Assembly: GCA_003235465.1 (NCBI GenBank)
Contig: QJWD01000111.1
Location: forward strand, 1-15,466
Reading direction: 5' to 3'
DNA length: 15,466 bases
Origin: Nitrospirota bacterium
GTDB lineage: Bacteria; Nitrospinota; Nitrospinia; Nitrospinales; VA-1
The first letter of the stretch is position 1. The number at the start of each line of letters is the position of its first letter. The position numbers were made by a program, and so were the translations under genes. This document shows, piece after piece, positions 14,307 through 15,466 of the stretch. The notes beneath the pieces were generated by a model. That model searched no databases. It was not told the DNA's origin and was given only the letters and a program-made list of their open reading frames with translations.

Positions 14307-15131
14307 ATGCCGAACACGAAAATCAAAACCCTCATCGCCCTCGCCGCCCTGTTCCTGCTGCCGCTAAGCCAGGTCGAAGCCCAGCAGAAAACGGTGGATC
14401 TCCACGGCACGGACAGCGCCGGCAGCTTCAGCTTCGACGCCGCCCCGCCGGAAACAAACGAAAGCGCACCGGCACAAAACGCCGAAAGCGCAGCGGCGAA
14501 GCAGGCCGCCCCCGAAGGCAGCAAAACCCTGCACCACAGCATGGCCCCGCACGGCAAGGAGGAGGGCAGCAAAACCTACGCCCACAAGAAAAAGAAGTGC
14601 GACAAAGACAAAACCGGCAAGGAAGGCTCCGGCCACCACACCGTGGACCCGCATAAGAAAGAGTGCGACAAAGCGCACGCCAAAAAAGAAGGCTCCGGCC
14701 ACCACGCGGAGAAATACGGCCACGGCGGCAGGGGTTACGCTCACGGCGAAAGCGACAGCTACGGCAAGGGCGGGCACGGCGAGCACGGTGGCCACGGCAT
14801 GGACCCGTTCATGCACGTCTTCCGCTTTCAGGAAAAACTCGGCCTGACCGGCGAGCAGGTGGAAGCCATGAAGGACGCCCAGTTTGAATACAAGAAAGAG
14901 CGCGTCATGGCGCATGCCGACCACAAGGTCGCCCACATGCAGCTCGACAAGCTGGTACACTCCGGCAACCTCGACGAGGCCGCCATGAAACAGGCGGCCG
15001 ATCAAATCGCCGCGAGCAAGGCGCGCTCCATCCACGCCATGGTGAACGCCAAGATCGCCCTGCTCAAGATCCTAACGCCGGAACAGCGCGCCAGGATGAA
15101 GGCCCTGCACGCCGCGCATCCCGGAGACTGA
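14307..15131 (+). CDS. Exported His-rich CpxP/Spy-like protein (LTxxQ motifs)
   Basis: This 274-residue protein has a signal peptide (cleavage probably after SQVEA, residue 25). A disordered, low-complexity middle (about 45-165) is rich in His, Lys and Gly. A helical C-terminal domain carries two LTxxQ motifs, LTGEQ (180-184) and LTPEQ (256-260). LTxxQ helices are the mark of the periplasmic CpxP/Spy/ZraP/CnrR group, which act as chaperones or metal sensors. The His clusters (HGEHGGHG and others) suggest binding of Ni, Zn, Cu or Co ions, which is inference. Cys98 and Cys120 sit at the same place in a 22-residue repeat. Length exceeds the usual 150-170 because of the insert. A GGAGG Shine-Dalgarno lies just upstream. 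It lies between tRNA-Arg and tRNA-Pro on the same strand. Confidence 0.88.
   Translation: MPNTKIKTLIALAALFLLPLSQVEAQQKTVDLHGTDSAGSFSFDAAPPETNESAPAQNAESAAAKQAAPEGSKTLHHSMAPHGKEEGSKTYAHKKKKCDKDKTGKEGSGHHTVDPHKKECDKAHAKKEGSGHHAEKYGHGGRGYAHGESDSYGKGGHGEHGGHGMDPFMHVFRFQEKLGLTGEQVEAMKDAQFEYKKERVMAHADHKVAHMQLDKLVHSGNLDEAAMKQAADQIAASKARSIHAMVNAKIALLKILTPEQRARMKALHAAHPGD
14598..14729 (+). repeat. Two-copy 66-base (22-codon) repeat within the His-rich gene
   Basis: Copies start at 14598 and 14664, 66 bases apart. Both encode CDK....KEGSGHH with variable residues between. The DNA has diverged, though TGCGACAAAG and GGCTCCGGCCACCAC are shared. It shows how the putative metal-binding insert grew by in-frame duplication. 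Confidence 0.75.
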
Positions 15132-15160
15132 CACGCCCATCGCCCGGGTGGGCAAAAAAA

Positions 15161-15237
<77 letters not shown>

Positions 15238-15246
15238 TATAAAACA

Positions 15247-15279
15247 ATGGGTTACGGCTCTAGCCGTAGCCCATTTTTT
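15247..15279 (+). terminator. Rho-independent terminator after tRNA-Pro
   Basis: ATGGGTTACGGC pairs with GCCGTAGCCCAT around a TCTA loop: twelve pairs including one G-U, followed directly by six T residues. It begins 9 bases after the tRNA and ends the tRNA/His-rich-protein unit. This is the strongest terminator in the window. Confidence 0.92.
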
Positions 15280-15283
15280 ATTG

Positions 15284-15304
15284 TGGGTAGCGCTTTGGGT
15301 AGCG
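15284..15304 (+). repeat. 9-base direct repeat downstream of tRNA-Pro
   Basis: TGGGTAGCG occurs at 15284-15292 and 15296-15304, a 12-base period. It lies 47 bases past the tRNA-Pro 3' end, where integrase arm sites often lie in tRNA-linked elements. No integrase gene is visible in the remaining 160 bases, so a role as an attachment-site relic is speculative. Confidence 0.5.
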
Positions 15305-15334
15305 TTTCACTGGGAAATAGGCCCTTTTGCGGCG

Positions 15335-15364
15335 TTGACTGCTCCCGGCAATCCATGTGAGAAT
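15335..15364 (+). promoter_or_regulatory. Weak promoter candidate for the last gene
   Basis: TTGACT (15335-15340, five of six) and GAGAAT (15359-15364, four of six) are separated by 18 bases. They lie upstream of the exported protein at 15404 and after the strong terminator, so a promoter is needed here. An eight-C tract (15370-15377) follows in the leader. Confidence 0.35.
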
Positions 15365-15403
15365 TAGCTCCCCCCCCATACCACCCGCCAGGAGGAGGAA
15401 CTT

Positions 15404-15466
15404 ATGCCCGCAAAGATTTTGGCCTCGCTCAGTATCCTGATGCTGGTTTTTTCGGCATCCACCCTC
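15404..15466 (+). CDS. Start of an exported protein (3' truncated)
   Basis: Only the first 21 residues are in the window: MPAKILASLSILMLVFSAST then Leu. This reads as a signal peptide, with a lysine at residue 4, a hydrophobic core and a small-residue end. A strong Shine-Dalgarno, GGAGGAGG (15391-15398), sits five bases before the ATG. The product cannot be identified, but the ribosome site and signal-like start make the call credible. Confidence 0.75.
   Translation, partial: MPAKILASLSILMLVFSASTL

Noticed and set aside
15136..15160. GCCCA/TGGGC hairpin followed by seven A residues before tRNA-Pro
   Set aside because: The run is A, not T, on the coding strand, so it is not an intrinsic terminator for the His-rich gene.

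Overview
This window is a high-GC, densely packed stretch of a Gram-negative (diderm) bacterial chromosome. An LptG-type lipopolysaccharide-export permease, an ArnT-like membrane glycosyltransferase and several exported proteins show an outer membrane. The AmgK-like sugar kinase and an SspB with a ClpX-docking tail suggest Pseudomonadota or a neighbouring phylum. The c-type cytochromes point to a respiratory, metal- or sulfur-associated lifestyle. I cannot name the genus from the sequence.

Layout. (1) 1-3213: three translationally coupled c-type cytochrome genes: a 5'-truncated protein with ten CXXCH motifs, a diheme protein and a monoheme lipoprotein. They look like one exported electron-transfer module. 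(2) 3295-5192: a DUF1015 protein coupled to the ribosome-assembly GTPase EngB. (3) 5274-5600, minus strand: a thioredoxin-like [2Fe-2S] ferredoxin. (4) 5694-8778: AmgK-like kinase, LptG and Ppx/GppA phosphatase, with each start codon overlapping the preceding stop. (5) 8852-10654: an acetolactate synthase large subunit behind a good sigma70-type promoter and with no small subunit after it. (6) 10697-12358: an ArnT/PMT-like glycosyltransferase, convergent with an exported metallo-beta-lactamase-fold hydrolase at 12378-13295 (minus). (7) 13455-13904: SspB. (8) 14047-15237: tRNA-His, tRNA-Arg, a His-rich CpxP/Spy-like exported protein, then tRNA-Pro. A strong terminator follows. (9) 15404-15466: the first 21 codons of another exported protein.

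How it fits together. Most genes are housekeeping: ribosome assembly, envelope biogenesis, polyphosphate or (p)ppGpp metabolism, branched-chain amino acids and proteolysis. The accessory parts are the cytochrome module, the exported hydrolase, and the His-rich protein lying between tRNA genes. No CRISPR array, insertion sequence or rRNA is visible, and no gene-free stretch exceeds about 170 bases. The most interesting points are the architecture of the cytochrome module, the His-rich gene inside a tRNA cluster, a repeat pair downstream of tRNA-Pro, and the acetolactate synthase gene standing alone with an almost leaderless start.
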